56,480 nt of DNA from Chloroflexota bacterium (GCA_003695675.1 RFIA01000032.1:1-56480); one strand, 5' to 3'; positions 25,527 to 36,085 are shown, counted from the first letter of the stretch. Program-made: numbers and translations. The notes: generated by a model not told the origin, from the sequence alone.

Positions 25527-27833
25527 TCAAGACTCGTTCTCCAAAAGATGTAATAAAATCGGGTCAGCCGTTATATAACCGACTTGTGGTAAAAATTGAC
25601 GACTGATCCCTAAGCGCAAAAATTGCAATAATGTTAGATTGTCCCCAGTGGCATAATCATTTTCAAATGGCTTCAACACAAGAGCAGACCGCGCCTGCTC
25701 GATTTCAGAAGCAGCCCTAGCAAAGTCGCCATCAAAACTCGCAAGACGCGCCTGCCCAAGATGCAACCACGCAGACTCTTCGCCTTCTGTCAACAACGAC
25801 AAATTATCCAGTGCGGTGACGGCATCTTCGCGATTACCTAGCGCGAGTGTGAGCAATACGTCAATCACATAACGACGCCTACTACTTTGTTGACTTTCGC
25901 CGCTACTGCGCCAAAGCATATTCGCCGCGACGATTTGCCCGTCATCAAGTAAGCGAACTGTCTCCGCCGCCGCCGAACGTTGTAGCGCATCATCCGCGAA
26001 TTCATCAGCCTCAAATGTCTCGCCCCATCCCGGCAATAGAAACGTATCCGGTCGAATGCGCAACATGTGTTGATAGGCAGAGCGTGCGATTTGCGTTTCC
26101 CCCAATGACTCGGCATAGCGCCCTAATTGGTAAGCTAGCGACCACGCATCAGGTGCATCATTGACGACATCCTGCATCAACGACAAGGCATCATCATCCC
26201 GTCCTGCCTGTCGGTACAATGCCGCCAAATTGACTCGCCCGACAGCATAGGTCGGTTCAAGCGCAACAAAATTTTCCAATGAAACAATGCCCGATTGTAA
26301 TGCTGTCTCGTCACCCTCATCGGCCGCAAGCCCGTAAAGCATCCCCTGTTGCAGATAATAAATCGCAAATGACGGGTCAGCATCGATGAGCGGTTGTAGA
26401 TTTTCTGCACCCTGACGAAAATTTTCGCTATCTGCAGCGACTTGCATAACGGAAAGATAATCGTTGTATCGCAAGTGGTCACGAAAGCCAAAGACAAGCA
26501 ACACACCCCATCCAACGACGAGAATACTTGAGTGCAAAGGCACGCGCTGTCCCGTGAGGCGCGTCACATCAAGCGGCATTGTCGCAACAGCGAGAACAAC
26601 AAGACCAACCAGCGCAATCACCGGCATCATCGCCGGGATGTCTACAAGCTGGTGTGTGCCAAAACCAACCACAGCAGCAAATGTAGCAACAAACAATAGG
26701 CGCCTATCGTCGCCAACTTGCAACCAATTACGACGCATCGCACGAAGCAGAACAACAATGGTCAAACCAAGCACAACCAAACCAATAACACCAAGCTCTA
26801 CACCCACATTCAACGGAATACTATGCGCATGACTGTGTGGTGTCTCCGGCGGCATCGATTGCATCCGCGCCAAGCCACGACCAAATGTGAATAAGCCAGA
26901 ACCTACAATCGGTCGTTCGCTGAAAAGATCAACCGCAGCTTGATAAATCCCAGTACGCAGGCCGAGACCGCGCCCACTGAACGCAAATGAACGCATAAAG
27001 AGCAGAATCCCGCCAGCCAAAGTTATTGTGAATATTGTCAGAAATACTGACACAAGCGCACGAATACGCGCAGTCTGCCCACGCCACCATAATCGCAATG
27101 CACCAACAGATAACAAGTCTTCATGGACTAAAAAGAGCCACCCAAAAATAAATAACCCTGCGGCTGAACCAAGCCATGCACCGCGTGAGAAGGTGAGGAA
27201 TAACAAAAACACAACCGACACAACATACACAGACAACAGGATACGCTCAAAACGACGGCGCACCATCAGATAACGCCCGGCAGCGAGTGGCAGCAACATC
27301 AAAAGCAGCCCACCGAGCGCATTCGGGTTGCCGATGAGACTGCCCGGGCGCGGCAATCCAATACCAAGAAGCCCCGCGCGGAATAAAGGCAAATTATCGC
27401 GCAGCCAGAAAATCGTTTGTAAATAACCAAATAAGATGACGAGCACACTACCAATCAGCAACCCATCGATGATCTTCTCACGTGTAACGGCACGATTGGC
27501 AACGACGTCATGCAAAATGTACCACACGCCGATATACAACATCACATACCAGATGCCGACGACGCTGCGCCGCCATATCGCTTGATTAGCAAGAAGCGAT
27601 ACAACAATCGCAAACACCCACAGCAACGTCACAACATCCAACACAGTGCGATGCCAATACCAACGCTTCCGCCAACGCAACAACAACCATCCCGCGACCA
27701 GCAACACCATCAATGCTAGGGTGACACGTTGAATCTCAAGGAGGAGCACACCGTTGAATGTCCCTCCGATACTGAGGAGATACATCCATAAAGCAGCGAT
27801 GAGTGGCCGAGCAAGAACATTAGAGCGAAACAT
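25527..27833 (-). CDS. O-antigen ligase-like protein (Wzy_C) with TPR tail
   Basis: The 768-residue protein has a polytopic N-terminal half of the Wzy_C/O-antigen ligase superfamily. The family pattern is visible as IGNPNALGGLL, FSRGAWLGSAAGL, VGSGLFTFG and the outer-loop histidines in PHSHAHSIPLNVGVELG. From about residue 450 to the end come helical TPR-like repeats (ALYRQAGRDDDAL, YQLGRYAESLGE). Such proteins join or polymerise lipid-linked glycans on the outer face of the membrane, or transfer them to proteins. No clear ribosome site precedes the ATG, and 45 bases separate it from the other ligase-like gene. Which acceptor it uses cannot be read from the sequence. Confidence 0.78.
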   Translation of the reverse strand: MFRSNVLARPLIAALWMYLLSIGGTFNGVLLLEIQRVTLALMVLLVAGWLLLRWRKRWYWHRTVLDVVTLLWVFAIVVSLLANQAIWRRSVVGIWYVMLYIGVWYILHDVVANRAVTREKIIDGLLIGSVLVILFGYLQTIFWLRDNLPLFRAGLLGIGLPRPGSLIGNPNALGGLLLMLLPLAAGRYLMVRRRFERILLSVYVVSVVFLLFLTFSRGAWLGSAAGLFIFGWLFLVHEDLLSVGALRLWWRGQTARIRALVSVFLTIFTITLAGGILLFMRSFAFSGRGLGLRTGIYQAAVDLFSERPIVGSGLFTFGRGLARMQSMPPETPHSHAHSIPLNVGVELGVIGLVVLGLTIVVLLRAMRRNWLQVGDDRRLLFVATFAAVVGFGTHQLVDIPAMMPVIALVGLVVLAVATMPLDVTRLTGQRVPLHSSILVVGWGVLLVFGFRDHLRYNDYLSVMQVAADSENFRQGAENLQPLIDADPSFAIYYLQQGMLYGLAADEGDETALQSGIVSLENFVALEPTYAVGRVNLAALYRQAGRDDDALSLMQDVVNDAPDAWSLAYQLGRYAESLGETQIARSAYQHMLRIRPDTFLLPGWGETFEADEFADDALQRSAAAETVRLLDDGQIVAANMLWRSSGESQQSSRRRYVIDVLLTLALGNREDAVTALDNLSLLTEGEESAWLHLGQARLASFDGDFARAASEIEQARSALVLKPFENDYATGDNLTLLQFLRLGISRQFLPQVGYITADPILLHLLENES

Positions 27834-27878
27834 GAATGATCGTTTTTTCGCAAGTTGATTTGTCGATAAAAGTCTGAA

Positions 27879-30329
27879 TCATGCAGCCAACCCCAATTCG
27901 TCCAACCGGACGCGAGCAGCATCTTCAAATGGCGCGTAATCAAGAATGGCTTGATATACTTGTACTGCGTTCTGCACTCGACCGTCATCCAGATAATTAT
28001 CCGCGAGGTCATACCACGGTTGCAACGCAGCGCTGCCGGGGCCGGGCCAACGCATCTCAGGAAACAATTCAAATTGCGCGACACGCCCAGCAAATAATAC
28101 ACCCGAAAAATTCAAGTCAGCCACGCGCGGCGGTAAGGCATGCACTTGTAAATCACGAATTTCTTCGGAAGTTGTCGCCAATGCAATGCGAATCGCATTC
28201 GGGTATTCCCAACGTGTGCCGAGTAATTCTGCCCGCAAAAGATCGCGTCTTGCAGCATCGGCATCAATTGTCAATTCAGCCCGGGCGCGCGATGCGTAAT
28301 AATCGCCATTGCCCGGTTGCTGCTCAATCGCCTGCGTAAAACTGTTGATCGCACGTTGCAAGTCATGTTCCACCCTCAGCGCATACTCACCATCCACCCA
28401 CCACTCGGCGGCCGTGTGTGGTGACTCGGCGAGCAGCATCATGCGAGACTCTGGATCATGTATTGTCATGACACGGTAACGTACTTCAACATTGTATTCC
28501 TCAATAGCACGGAAGAGCGCCTCGCGGCGTAATTCAGTCTGTGACCAAAAATCTGCAAAGGGAATATGTCCACTATCAACAAGCGCTTCAACATACGCAT
28601 CGACAATATCGTCTCGCGAGGCGGCATCCATTTCCTCAGCGAGTCGTGCCCAATGTAAACGTGCCGTATTCTGATGGTTGATGCGATGCGCGGTCTCAAG
28701 CGCATTTAACGCACCAGAGATATTCCCATCCCATTGCAATAACGCCGCATAATTAATCCAGCCTGTATCCCATGTCGGTTCGAGTTCAAGCGCTTGCTCA
28801 TAATACTGAATGGCTGCATCAATATCTTGTGGACTTTGTGCCAGCGCCTGTTGTGCTGAAAGATAAAACACATTGAGCTGATACAAACGCAAATCAGGAT
28901 CAAGTTCGGCGGCGCGTTGAGCATCTTGCAATGCTGTATCGCCACCGCGAATACTGCGTTGATGGCTGAGTTGGGCACGGTCTGCCTGTATAAAGCCGAG
29001 ACCGTAAATGAGAACGATCCCCAATGCAATGCCAGTCTCAAGACGATTGACACGACGAGAATTTGTATCGTCATCCGGCGCAGATTGATCGATAATGCTG
29101 TAGGCAATCAAAATAATCGCCAGCAACACAAGTGGCGTCGCAACGAAAACATCGACGAGACTCTGCGCCCCAAAGCCAACAAGCGCCGCGAATGTGGCCT
29201 CTAATCTAAATTTATACATCGCATCTTCAGCACGAGACCATTGCCCCCACCACGCTCGGACAAGAGCAAGCAACAACCATAAGCCAAGCACCGCGCCGAT
29301 AAAACCTGTCTCGGCAACTGTGTTCAGATACACATTGTGCGCCGTCGCCATTCGGTCATCAACAATGCTCGGATTGCGATAATCGCGATACGCACGCCCG
29401 AATAAACCCGGCCCAATACCGGACACCGGATTGTCTCGTGCCATTTCCGCCGCGCTCACCCACATATCAATCCGTCGCGCGTCGCCGACGACCTTCGCAT
29501 TGGATTGACTCATCGAAACAACAACGAAAGCAACAACAATCACCATCCCTGCGACAGTACCACCAACAAGCAACACACGCGATAAATTAAAACGGCGGAC
29601 GACATCTATCCGCAAAACACGGAACCATATCAAGACAGCAAACCCTGCGCCGAGTGAAATCAACCCGCCGCGCGAAAAGGTGAAAATCATGATGATGAAC
29701 AACGCAACCGCAAGGCCACGTAATACAATCCGGTAATCGTGTTGTTTCACCGTCCCCCCCCACACACCGGCAATGATGACAAGCGGCGCGGTATACCCCG
29801 CCATCCAAGTCGTCACACCAAGCGGCAACCAAATTCCCGGTATCTTCGGCGGGAATAAGAGGCCGTCACCGATGACATCAATCCATCCCACTTGTGTGCC
29901 GGGCACAATGCCAAGCCCCAAAAACCATGAGGCCAGTTGTAATCCTCCAAGAATCACAGCGAGCGCCGCCAACAAAAATTGAATTTCCATCACCAAGCGT
30001 TGACGACCGTGTTGCATCCAGTCTGCAATCACAAAAAACATGAGGATGTGAACAATCGGAAACCACAAATTTTCAAAAGCGATTCGTGGGTCGATACTCA
30101 AAGCGGCGGAGATAATCCAAAAACCAACCAATGCGTATAAGGGTCGATTGATGGATGTGTGCGGTAAGCCTTGCCCACGTCGGAGGCGGCGCCCCAACCA
30201 AACAGCGAGCAAGACCGTGATGATGAAATGATGAAAGAAACGCACCGGGAATATTGTGTTGTAATAAGCACCGCCGATAAACGAGAGGTACACCGCCAGC
30301 AACGCCAGCCCCAATCGTCTCTGTCGCAT
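27879..30329 (-). CDS. Second O-antigen ligase-like protein (Wzy_C) with TPR tail
   Basis: The 816-residue protein has the same architecture as the next gene: about a dozen membrane helices, then TPR repeats (from about 450). Family features are FSRGGLISLGAGF, VSGIGPGLFGRAYRDYRN and the outer loop TAHNVYLNTVAETGFIGAVLG, where the His-Asn and Glu are typical of Wzy_C. TPR units include QYYEQALELEPTWDTGW and NSFTQAIEQQPGNGDYY. The ATG directly follows the stop of the glycosylphosphotransferase (TAG-ATG). Two ligase-like genes in one cluster could mean one polymerase and one ligase. Confidence 0.8.
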   Translation of the reverse strand: MRQRRLGLALLAVYLSFIGGAYYNTIFPVRFFHHFIITVLLAVWLGRRLRRGQGLPHTSINRPLYALVGFWIISAALSIDPRIAFENLWFPIVHILMFFVIADWMQHGRQRLVMEIQFLLAALAVILGGLQLASWFLGLGIVPGTQVGWIDVIGDGLLFPPKIPGIWLPLGVTTWMAGYTAPLVIIAGVWGGTVKQHDYRIVLRGLAVALFIIMIFTFSRGGLISLGAGFAVLIWFRVLRIDVVRRFNLSRVLLVGGTVAGMVIVVAFVVVSMSQSNAKVVGDARRIDMWVSAAEMARDNPVSGIGPGLFGRAYRDYRNPSIVDDRMATAHNVYLNTVAETGFIGAVLGLWLLLALVRAWWGQWSRAEDAMYKFRLEATFAALVGFGAQSLVDVFVATPLVLLAIILIAYSIIDQSAPDDDTNSRRVNRLETGIALGIVLIYGLGFIQADRAQLSHQRSIRGGDTALQDAQRAAELDPDLRLYQLNVFYLSAQQALAQSPQDIDAAIQYYEQALELEPTWDTGWINYAALLQWDGNISGALNALETAHRINHQNTARLHWARLAEEMDAASRDDIVDAYVEALVDSGHIPFADFWSQTELRREALFRAIEEYNVEVRYRVMTIHDPESRMMLLAESPHTAAEWWVDGEYALRVEHDLQRAINSFTQAIEQQPGNGDYYASRARAELTIDADAARRDLLRAELLGTRWEYPNAIRIALATTSEEIRDLQVHALPPRVADLNFSGVLFAGRVAQFELFPEMRWPGPGSAALQPWYDLADNYLDDGRVQNAVQVYQAILDYAPFEDAARVRLDELGLAA

Positions 30330-31751
30330 CTACGTCCCCTTCATCGTCAACATTTTACCGACCGTGCGCAAGATAATATTGAGGTCAAGCGCCAGTGATT
30401 GATGACGCAGATAATAGAGATCATATTGCAACTTGACGAGCGCATCCTCATCGTTGGCCCCATAGTGATAACGCACCTGTGCCCAACCGGTCACACCGGG
30501 TCGCACAACCAGTCGTGTGCGATAAAACGGGATACGCTCGGCGAGGCGCTGCACATGTTCGGGGCGCTCGGGGCGCGGGCCGACAAGACTCATATCGCCC
30601 TTGAGCACATTGTATAATTGCGGCAATTCGTCTAAGCGCGACTTGCGCAAAAATTTACCCACCCGCGTGATGCGCACATCGTTTTTCTGCGCGAAGACGG
30701 CACCTGTCTCGACTTCGGCATCTTGCACCATCGAACGAAATTTATACATCTTGAAGATACGACCATTCAAACCAACGCGCTGCTGCGCATAAAACACACT
30801 ACCACGCGAATCGAGCTTGATGAGGAGCGCAATAAAGGGCAACAACACTAAAAAGATGAGCAAGCCGATCACCGCAAGCACAATATCTATCCCACGCTTA
30901 AAAAGCGGGTAGGGATTAAAACCCGTATTGCCGTCAATAGGCAACACAACAGACCAGTTATTATTGACATGCTCAACGGGTATACGTTCGGTGATGGTCT
31001 CATAAGCAAGCGGCATCGGCACGACTGCGACACCTGATACATAGGCATCCATCACACTTTGAAAAATCTCGCCATCCAATTCGCGGGTTGATGACACAAT
31101 AACTTCGCTGATGCCATCACGCCGCACATAATTCATCAAGTCACGACCACTACCAATCACCGGGACGCCCCGTATAGAACTGCCAACTTCACTCGCCTCA
31201 CCAATAATGCCATTAATCTCGTATTCGTCGCACGCATCTGCGCGAATTGTGTCGATGATGGTTTGCGCTGCCCAGTCCGTCCCCACAATTAAAATGCGAC
31301 GCGGTTGACTCGCCCACCCGATGAGCACCGGATTGGCAAAACGCCACAAGCCAACAAACACAAATGCCAACACACCATAATAAAGTATGAACAAACGCGG
31401 CAACGATTCTCGTGGCGACACAAAGAAGATGACCAGATAAACGACGAGCATCTGTGTCGTGATGAGCACCAGTCGTTGGAATGACGTGATTTTCGAAGCC
31501 GCAATACGCAAATCGTAATAATCATTGGCACCAGCCAACAAAATCCATAGACCGGGTAAGATAAAAAACCAAACTACTTGTGGTCGAATAAATTCCGGCG
31601 TGAACGGTCGCTCAGCAACAAATGCCCAAATACGAAGCGCGATGAAAACTGCGAAAATAGTTGCTATCGCGTCACCCGCCATCAAGAGCAAACGGCGTTC
31701 TGAAAGTTGTAGTTGCGGGCGGTCACGCTTCGGTGACGGAGAGAAAAGCAT
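30330..31751 (-). CDS. Polyprenyl-phosphate glycosylphosphotransferase (WbaP/WcaJ type)
   Basis: Initiating enzyme that moves a sugar-1-phosphate onto undecaprenyl phosphate at the inner face of the membrane. The 473 residues comprise four or so N-terminal helices, a Rossmann-like CoA-binding-type region (RRILIVGTDWAAQTI), and a C-terminal catalytic domain from about 285. That domain has KRGIDIVLAVIGLL, RVGLNGRIFKMYKFRSM, RKSRLDELPQLYNVL and GDMSLVGPRPERPEH, the full signature of the bacterial sugar transferase family. The ribosome site AAAGG sits immediately after a terminator-like hairpin. It should supply the lipid-linked first sugar for the downstream GT-C enzymes and ligases. Confidence 0.92.
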   Translation of the reverse strand: MLFSPSPKRDRPQLQLSERRLLLMAGDAIATIFAVFIALRIWAFVAERPFTPEFIRPQVVWFFILPGLWILLAGANDYYDLRIAASKITSFQRLVLITTQMLVVYLVIFFVSPRESLPRLFILYYGVLAFVFVGLWRFANPVLIGWASQPRRILIVGTDWAAQTIIDTIRADACDEYEINGIIGEASEVGSSIRGVPVIGSGRDLMNYVRRDGISEVIVSSTRELDGEIFQSVMDAYVSGVAVVPMPLAYETITERIPVEHVNNNWSVVLPIDGNTGFNPYPLFKRGIDIVLAVIGLLIFLVLLPFIALLIKLDSRGSVFYAQQRVGLNGRIFKMYKFRSMVQDAEVETGAVFAQKNDVRITRVGKFLRKSRLDELPQLYNVLKGDMSLVGPRPERPEHVQRLAERIPFYRTRLVVRPGVTGWAQVRYHYGANDEDALVKLQYDLYYLRHQSLALDLNIILRTVGKMLTMKGT

Positions 31752-31769
31752 ATCTTACGCCTTTAATAA

Positions 31770-31796
31770 AAGACCTGTAACTATTCTACAGGTCTT
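31770..31796 (-). terminator. Terminator or attenuator inside the glycan cluster
   Basis: On the minus strand AAGACCTGTA and TACAGGTCTT form a perfect 10-bp stem with a 7-nt loop, followed by TTATT. The stem begins at the stop codon of the YfhO-like gene and ends just before the ribosome site of the glycosylphosphotransferase gene. It divides the cluster into a three-gene upstream part and a nine-gene downstream part. Confidence 0.75.
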
Positions 31797-34116
31797 CAGA
31801 CGATTTAGTGGTTAAGTTCTTGACTCGAAATAGGACAATGGTCACGAGAAGCGAAGCCACCGTTATTAACACGGCTGGTAACAACCATGATGGACGATAT
31901 TCAAATCGCACAGATTGCGCACCGGCAGGCACAGCAATTGCACGGAAAGCACCATTCGCCTGTTTGATTTTGGTCGGTACTCCATCAACCAATGCTTGCC
32001 ATCCCGGATAGTATGTATCAGCAACGATGAGATACCCGTCGTCTTCGGTATCGACCGTTATTATGGTGGCATTAAATGTGTCGTGAATATCAAGAACGAC
32101 ACCAGGTTGTTCTACAATGAGATCTTCGACACAATCCACTTTACAGAAGATATTGATTCGCTCTGTCGGATTCCAATCCGCATTTAGCAAATAGTCCCCA
32201 ACCGAATCTCCTTCTGAATTGAAACGCACCTCCTGAGCAAACCAAGCGCGAGTAGCTTCTGTTTCCAACATCTCGACTGCGCCACTAGAAACATAAACTG
32301 CATTGACCCCGGCAGCTTGCAATAAATGCTCTCGCTGTGCGCCGTCTACTGCCTCAACCAAATCGACATAATCTGCAAAATGACCAACCAACAACGGGTC
32401 AAAATTGTTGAACAAATACTGTCGATCAATCAGATTCAAATTCGGTAATTCACTCGTGCGCAACTCCCGCCAGGCATCTACCGCGACACGATAATCCCGG
32501 AATTGAAAATATGTCCCGAACTTCACTCCATCTTCATCTTCTTCGAGGTCTCGCGGCCAGTATGCCCGTACTATTTCAGATGAGTCTGAGCCAATCTCTC
32601 GCCGCTCATAAAATTCCGCTGGAACAACCGGATTTAAGCCACGCGCCGCCCATCCAAGATCAATCGCGAGAAAGATGAGAACACTCAATTTCCACCAGCG
32701 ATACCGTTTGCCCTTTGTCTCCTCCGGTTGTGACAATGTTAACCCGCCAAGAATAGCAGCAAGGATCCCGATGGTAACGATAGCATCAATCAAAACCTGT
32801 ACGCCTGAATCTTCAAGCACCTCCGGGGTCAAAATTCGTGACGCACCGAACTGAGCCAGCAACGCCGCGCCGATACTCCCGGCGATTGCTAGGCGCGTTC
32901 CAAACAAAACCCAATGCCCCCGTCCCCATACGCTGACTCCCATGCCAGCTAGCACACTGAGACTGAAAACGGTTAAGACATGCCAACGCACCGGCGCTTG
33001 AAAGGCATCAAAAGTCGGAACATGTTCAAAAAGAAACGGGTACACGGGTGTATTCCGTCCAAGTGCAATGACGAAGACAACCACAGCCCATAACCACCAA
33101 AACGGCACATCGCGAAAAAAAGCGGGGCGCTCAGAATCTGAGCGGCGCAGCTTCGCGCTCAGCCAGCCAAACAACGCAGCTACCGCCGACACCAATGGCA
33201 ACAACCCAATATAAACTGCATCTTCAAAAAATGCGCCGCCAGTCAAATAGGTGCCGAAACCGGGATTACCAAAGACATTCGGCGTGAGCAGATTCGGTAA
33301 ACGGGTCAGGCTATAACTAAAGTTGGCGGCGAAATCAAAATCGACTCCGCTAGAACGTTGTGATTGCAGTAATAACTCAGCCGTTGGAATCAGTTGAATA
33401 GCCGCAATGCCTGCACCAAGTATCAAACCGATGATTATCAGTCCCAATCGTCGCCACTGTTCGCGGTCATAGCGCGCAATCCACCACGAAGCATACACAC
33501 CGGCCATGACGAAACTGTACCACGTCATCTGTGCGTGACCGGCCAACAATTGCAACGCAGCGAACAAGGCAACCCACCCAATGTCGCGCTGCCGAGCATA
33601 CAACAGCACACCGAGCACAGCCCACATCAACCACGGTAACCATGCAACCACATCAATCATGGGGAATGTGCCGAGCCGCGCGACTAAAAAGCTCGTCAAA
33701 CCAAAAGCGAGCGTACTCACACCACGTCCCGGCGATGGTATGCCAAGACGCCCGACGAACATCCACATCCCCCACCCGGCAATGAACAGATGCAGCACAA
33801 CCGAAACACCCATGTACCAGCCGAGTGGCAAGACAATGCCGGGCCAATGTAATGGATAAAACACCGCCGATTGATAATTGGCAATTAGAGGTGTACCAGC
33901 CCCGTTGTATGGATTCCAGAATGGCAGTTGACCGTGACGCAGCGCGTCAAACGCATATTCGCGCCACGGGTAAAATTGTAGCGATGGCAATCCCCAGAAC
34001 AACACATCGCCGATAAGCAACCGATAAAAAGTCACAACAAGCACGATTGCCAATAATATCAACGGCATGCGTGAAGCCCTCTTTGTTGGGGTGAAGTTGA
34101 ATTTATTGGTGGACAT
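31786..34116 (-). CDS. YfhO-family polytopic membrane protein
   Basis: The 776-residue protein matches the YfhO family of GT-C-like proteins. It has the first loop GLPSLQFYPWREYAFDALRHG, the loop PFWNPYNGAGTPLIANYQSA, then AGWGMWMFVGRLG and many membrane helices. A beta-rich soluble domain ends the chain (about 640-760: VVADTYYPGWQALVDG-like segments). YfhO of Gram-positive bacteria is linked to glycosylation of lipoteichoic acid, so transfer of a lipid-linked sugar to a surface polymer is plausible. It overlaps the preceding YfhO-like gene by 14 bases and ends in the terminator hairpin. Confidence 0.75.
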   Translation of the reverse strand: MSTNKFNFTPTKRASRMPLILLAIVLVVTFYRLLIGDVLFWGLPSLQFYPWREYAFDALRHGQLPFWNPYNGAGTPLIANYQSAVFYPLHWPGIVLPLGWYMGVSVVLHLFIAGWGMWMFVGRLGIPSPGRGVSTLAFGLTSFLVARLGTFPMIDVVAWLPWLMWAVLGVLLYARQRDIGWVALFAALQLLAGHAQMTWYSFVMAGVYASWWIARYDREQWRRLGLIIIGLILGAGIAAIQLIPTAELLLQSQRSSGVDFDFAANFSYSLTRLPNLLTPNVFGNPGFGTYLTGGAFFEDAVYIGLLPLVSAVAALFGWLSAKLRRSDSERPAFFRDVPFWWLWAVVVFVIALGRNTPVYPFLFEHVPTFDAFQAPVRWHVLTVFSLSVLAGMGVSVWGRGHWVLFGTRLAIAGSIGAALLAQFGASRILTPEVLEDSGVQVLIDAIVTIGILAAILGGLTLSQPEETKGKRYRWWKLSVLIFLAIDLGWAARGLNPVVPAEFYERREIGSDSSEIVRAYWPRDLEEDEDGVKFGTYFQFRDYRVAVDAWRELRTSELPNLNLIDRQYLFNNFDPLLVGHFADYVDLVEAVDGAQREHLLQAAGVNAVYVSSGAVEMLETEATRAWFAQEVRFNSEGDSVGDYLLNADWNPTERINIFCKVDCVEDLIVEQPGVVLDIHDTFNATIITVDTEDDGYLIVADTYYPGWQALVDGVPTKIKQANGAFRAIAVPAGAQSVRFEYRPSWLLPAVLITVASLLVTIVLFRVKNLTTKSSEDL

Positions 34117-36082
34117 GACGTTGATAGGTTTCCCTTGCGAGGTATATCACAGTGAATGCAAATATGACAAATGATATGATTGTCACGATAGTCATCATAC
34201 GATTGAGGCTTTGCACTGTCTCAACATCCGGCAATCTTGGCCAATCTTCCGGCCAATTCGGGACATGCTCACGCGACACAGCCGTCATATCATAGTCAAG
34301 ATTGCGATATATCAGGACGCTATTCACCGTGTCGAGTAATTGCAATCTTTCATGGTCGATTGTATACGGCGCGACAATATGACTAACATCCCACTGTGCC
34401 AAAGTCTGCGTATTAATGGTAGCGTCTCGATTGGCTAGATTGAGATTATTTTCATCGACAACGTTCAATGGTGGCACAACCGGACTGTACACTGTAATCG
34501 GCACACCACTTCCCTGCTCAATTGCGTCAACAATACCAGTGAGTTGGAACGGGTCAACACCACCGAACAACTGTAAATCATATTCTTCGGCGACCTGTTG
34601 TTGCAAACTGTATGCGGGTGAATAGATACGATGTGGCTCATCCTCGACTAGGCGCTCAGCCAATACACGATATGGTTCTAACCATACATCTTTGCCCCGC
34701 CACTCCAACCAATGAGTCCCCGTCCACATCAAATCGAGAAAGATGATGCCCATGATGAGCCAAACGACATGCCGCGATGATAACCGCCCAGCAAGCGCAC
34801 TCAGCAATATCGCGGCTAACATCGTACCGTTGACCAACGCACTTAGGCCAGTTGATGCCGGTAACGGCAAAAACGACAATGCAAATATGCCGGTGATAAT
34901 GACCACCAGCATAGTAGCAGCTATCAACAAACGTACTCGTTTGAGAGCGGGCAACACTTGTTTTTCGCGAACAGCATCGCCCCACACCAATACTTGTTGC
35001 AGTCCATGCCCCGCAAGAATGGGCACGAGCAAGGTGGGAATCAACCAAATGCGTGACGGGACGCGAAACCAGCGCAGAAAAGCAAGGTTGTCTGCTAATA
35101 CAGGCCATAAGACTCCATTGCCGCCAAGTGCATACATGAAAATAAAAATTGCAGCGACAATCGACAGCCATCGGTATCGCACACGCATCGAGGCGATACC
35201 AATGACGCCCAACACCATCACCGGCAATCCGAGATAGGTTAGTGTTTCAACGCTGCCTTCGTGCGCGGGCAAAATCAAACCGAGCAGATGTAATGGCTCA
35301 AGTGCCAGCGTCCCAGCCTCGTCAACACGCAAATCGCCACGATTCGTATATTCGCGCCAACTCAACAATGGTAATGTCAACGAGATTGTCAGTAAAATCA
35401 GCAAAATAAGAGGAATAGCAAATCTTGCAAGTCGCCGCCATTCGCCAATGTTTGACAAATGAATGAAGATATAGACACCGGCTGCTCCAAAAGCGAACAA
35501 ACTCACACGAACATCGGCCAAAAACAACAGCCCAGCAGATAAGCCCAAACAGGTCATATTGAACAGAGTATGCCGCTCTTGTATCAAAGCACGTCGCGCC
35601 ATGAGCATCAACCACGGCCACCATGCCATTGCATAAATAATATCGAGATGCCCAGCACTGAGATGCGCAACTATTCGCGGTGCGAGGATGTAAGCGACGG
35701 CACTCAACAAAACAGCTTCTCGACGAAGCCCCAACGATTGTGCCCACCGAACCATACCCCATCCGGCCAGTAACAAATGTATGGTTATCATCACATTGAG
35801 ATGTAAAGCGGGCGGCAACAAAATCACAAGCCACTGCGGAGGATACGCTGTTTTATTCAATGGATTCGCGGCAAAGGGTTGACCAGCCATTATCGTCTCT
35901 CGCCACACAGGAAATCTGTGTTCTTCAAGGACAACACGCCTTGTAAAATGCGCATTCGGCCAATGGGTAACAACAGCATCTGAAAACAAACTCTGTGGTT
36001 GAAATGGCAACGAATCCGGTCGAAAGCCTGTCAACAATAACAGCAATCCAACCGATATGGGTATCATGTATCGATAAGACAT
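34103..36082 (-). CDS. YfhO-like polytopic membrane protein, shorter paralogue
   Basis: The 659-residue multi-span protein is related to the next gene. It has the first loop SLFSDAVVTHWPNAHFTRR, followed by FPVWRETIMAGQPFAANPLNKTAYPPQW, and AGWGMVRWAQSLGL in the position where the paralogue has AGWGMWMFVGRLG. A soluble domain (about 450-630) precedes a last C-terminal membrane helix. It begins 3 bases after the preceding gene. As a pair with the longer YfhO protein, it may act on consecutive sugars of one polymer; that is inference. Confidence 0.7.
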   Translation of the reverse strand: MSYRYMIPISVGLLLLLTGFRPDSLPFQPQSLFSDAVVTHWPNAHFTRRVVLEEHRFPVWRETIMAGQPFAANPLNKTAYPPQWLVILLPPALHLNVMITIHLLLAGWGMVRWAQSLGLRREAVLLSAVAYILAPRIVAHLSAGHLDIIYAMAWWPWLMLMARRALIQERHTLFNMTCLGLSAGLLFLADVRVSLFAFGAAGVYIFIHLSNIGEWRRLARFAIPLILLILLTISLTLPLLSWREYTNRGDLRVDEAGTLALEPLHLLGLILPAHEGSVETLTYLGLPVMVLGVIGIASMRVRYRWLSIVAAIFIFMYALGGNGVLWPVLADNLAFLRWFRVPSRIWLIPTLLVPILAGHGLQQVLVWGDAVREKQVLPALKRVRLLIAATMLVVIITGIFALSFLPLPASTGLSALVNGTMLAAILLSALAGRLSSRHVVWLIMGIIFLDLMWTGTHWLEWRGKDVWLEPYRVLAERLVEDEPHRIYSPAYSLQQQVAEEYDLQLFGGVDPFQLTGIVDAIEQGSGVPITVYSPVVPPLNVVDENNLNLANRDATINTQTLAQWDVSHIVAPYTIDHERLQLLDTVNSVLIYRNLDYDMTAVSREHVPNWPEDWPRLPDVETVQSLNRMMTIVTIISFVIFAFTVIYLARETYQRHVHQ

Positions 36083-36085
36083 TGA

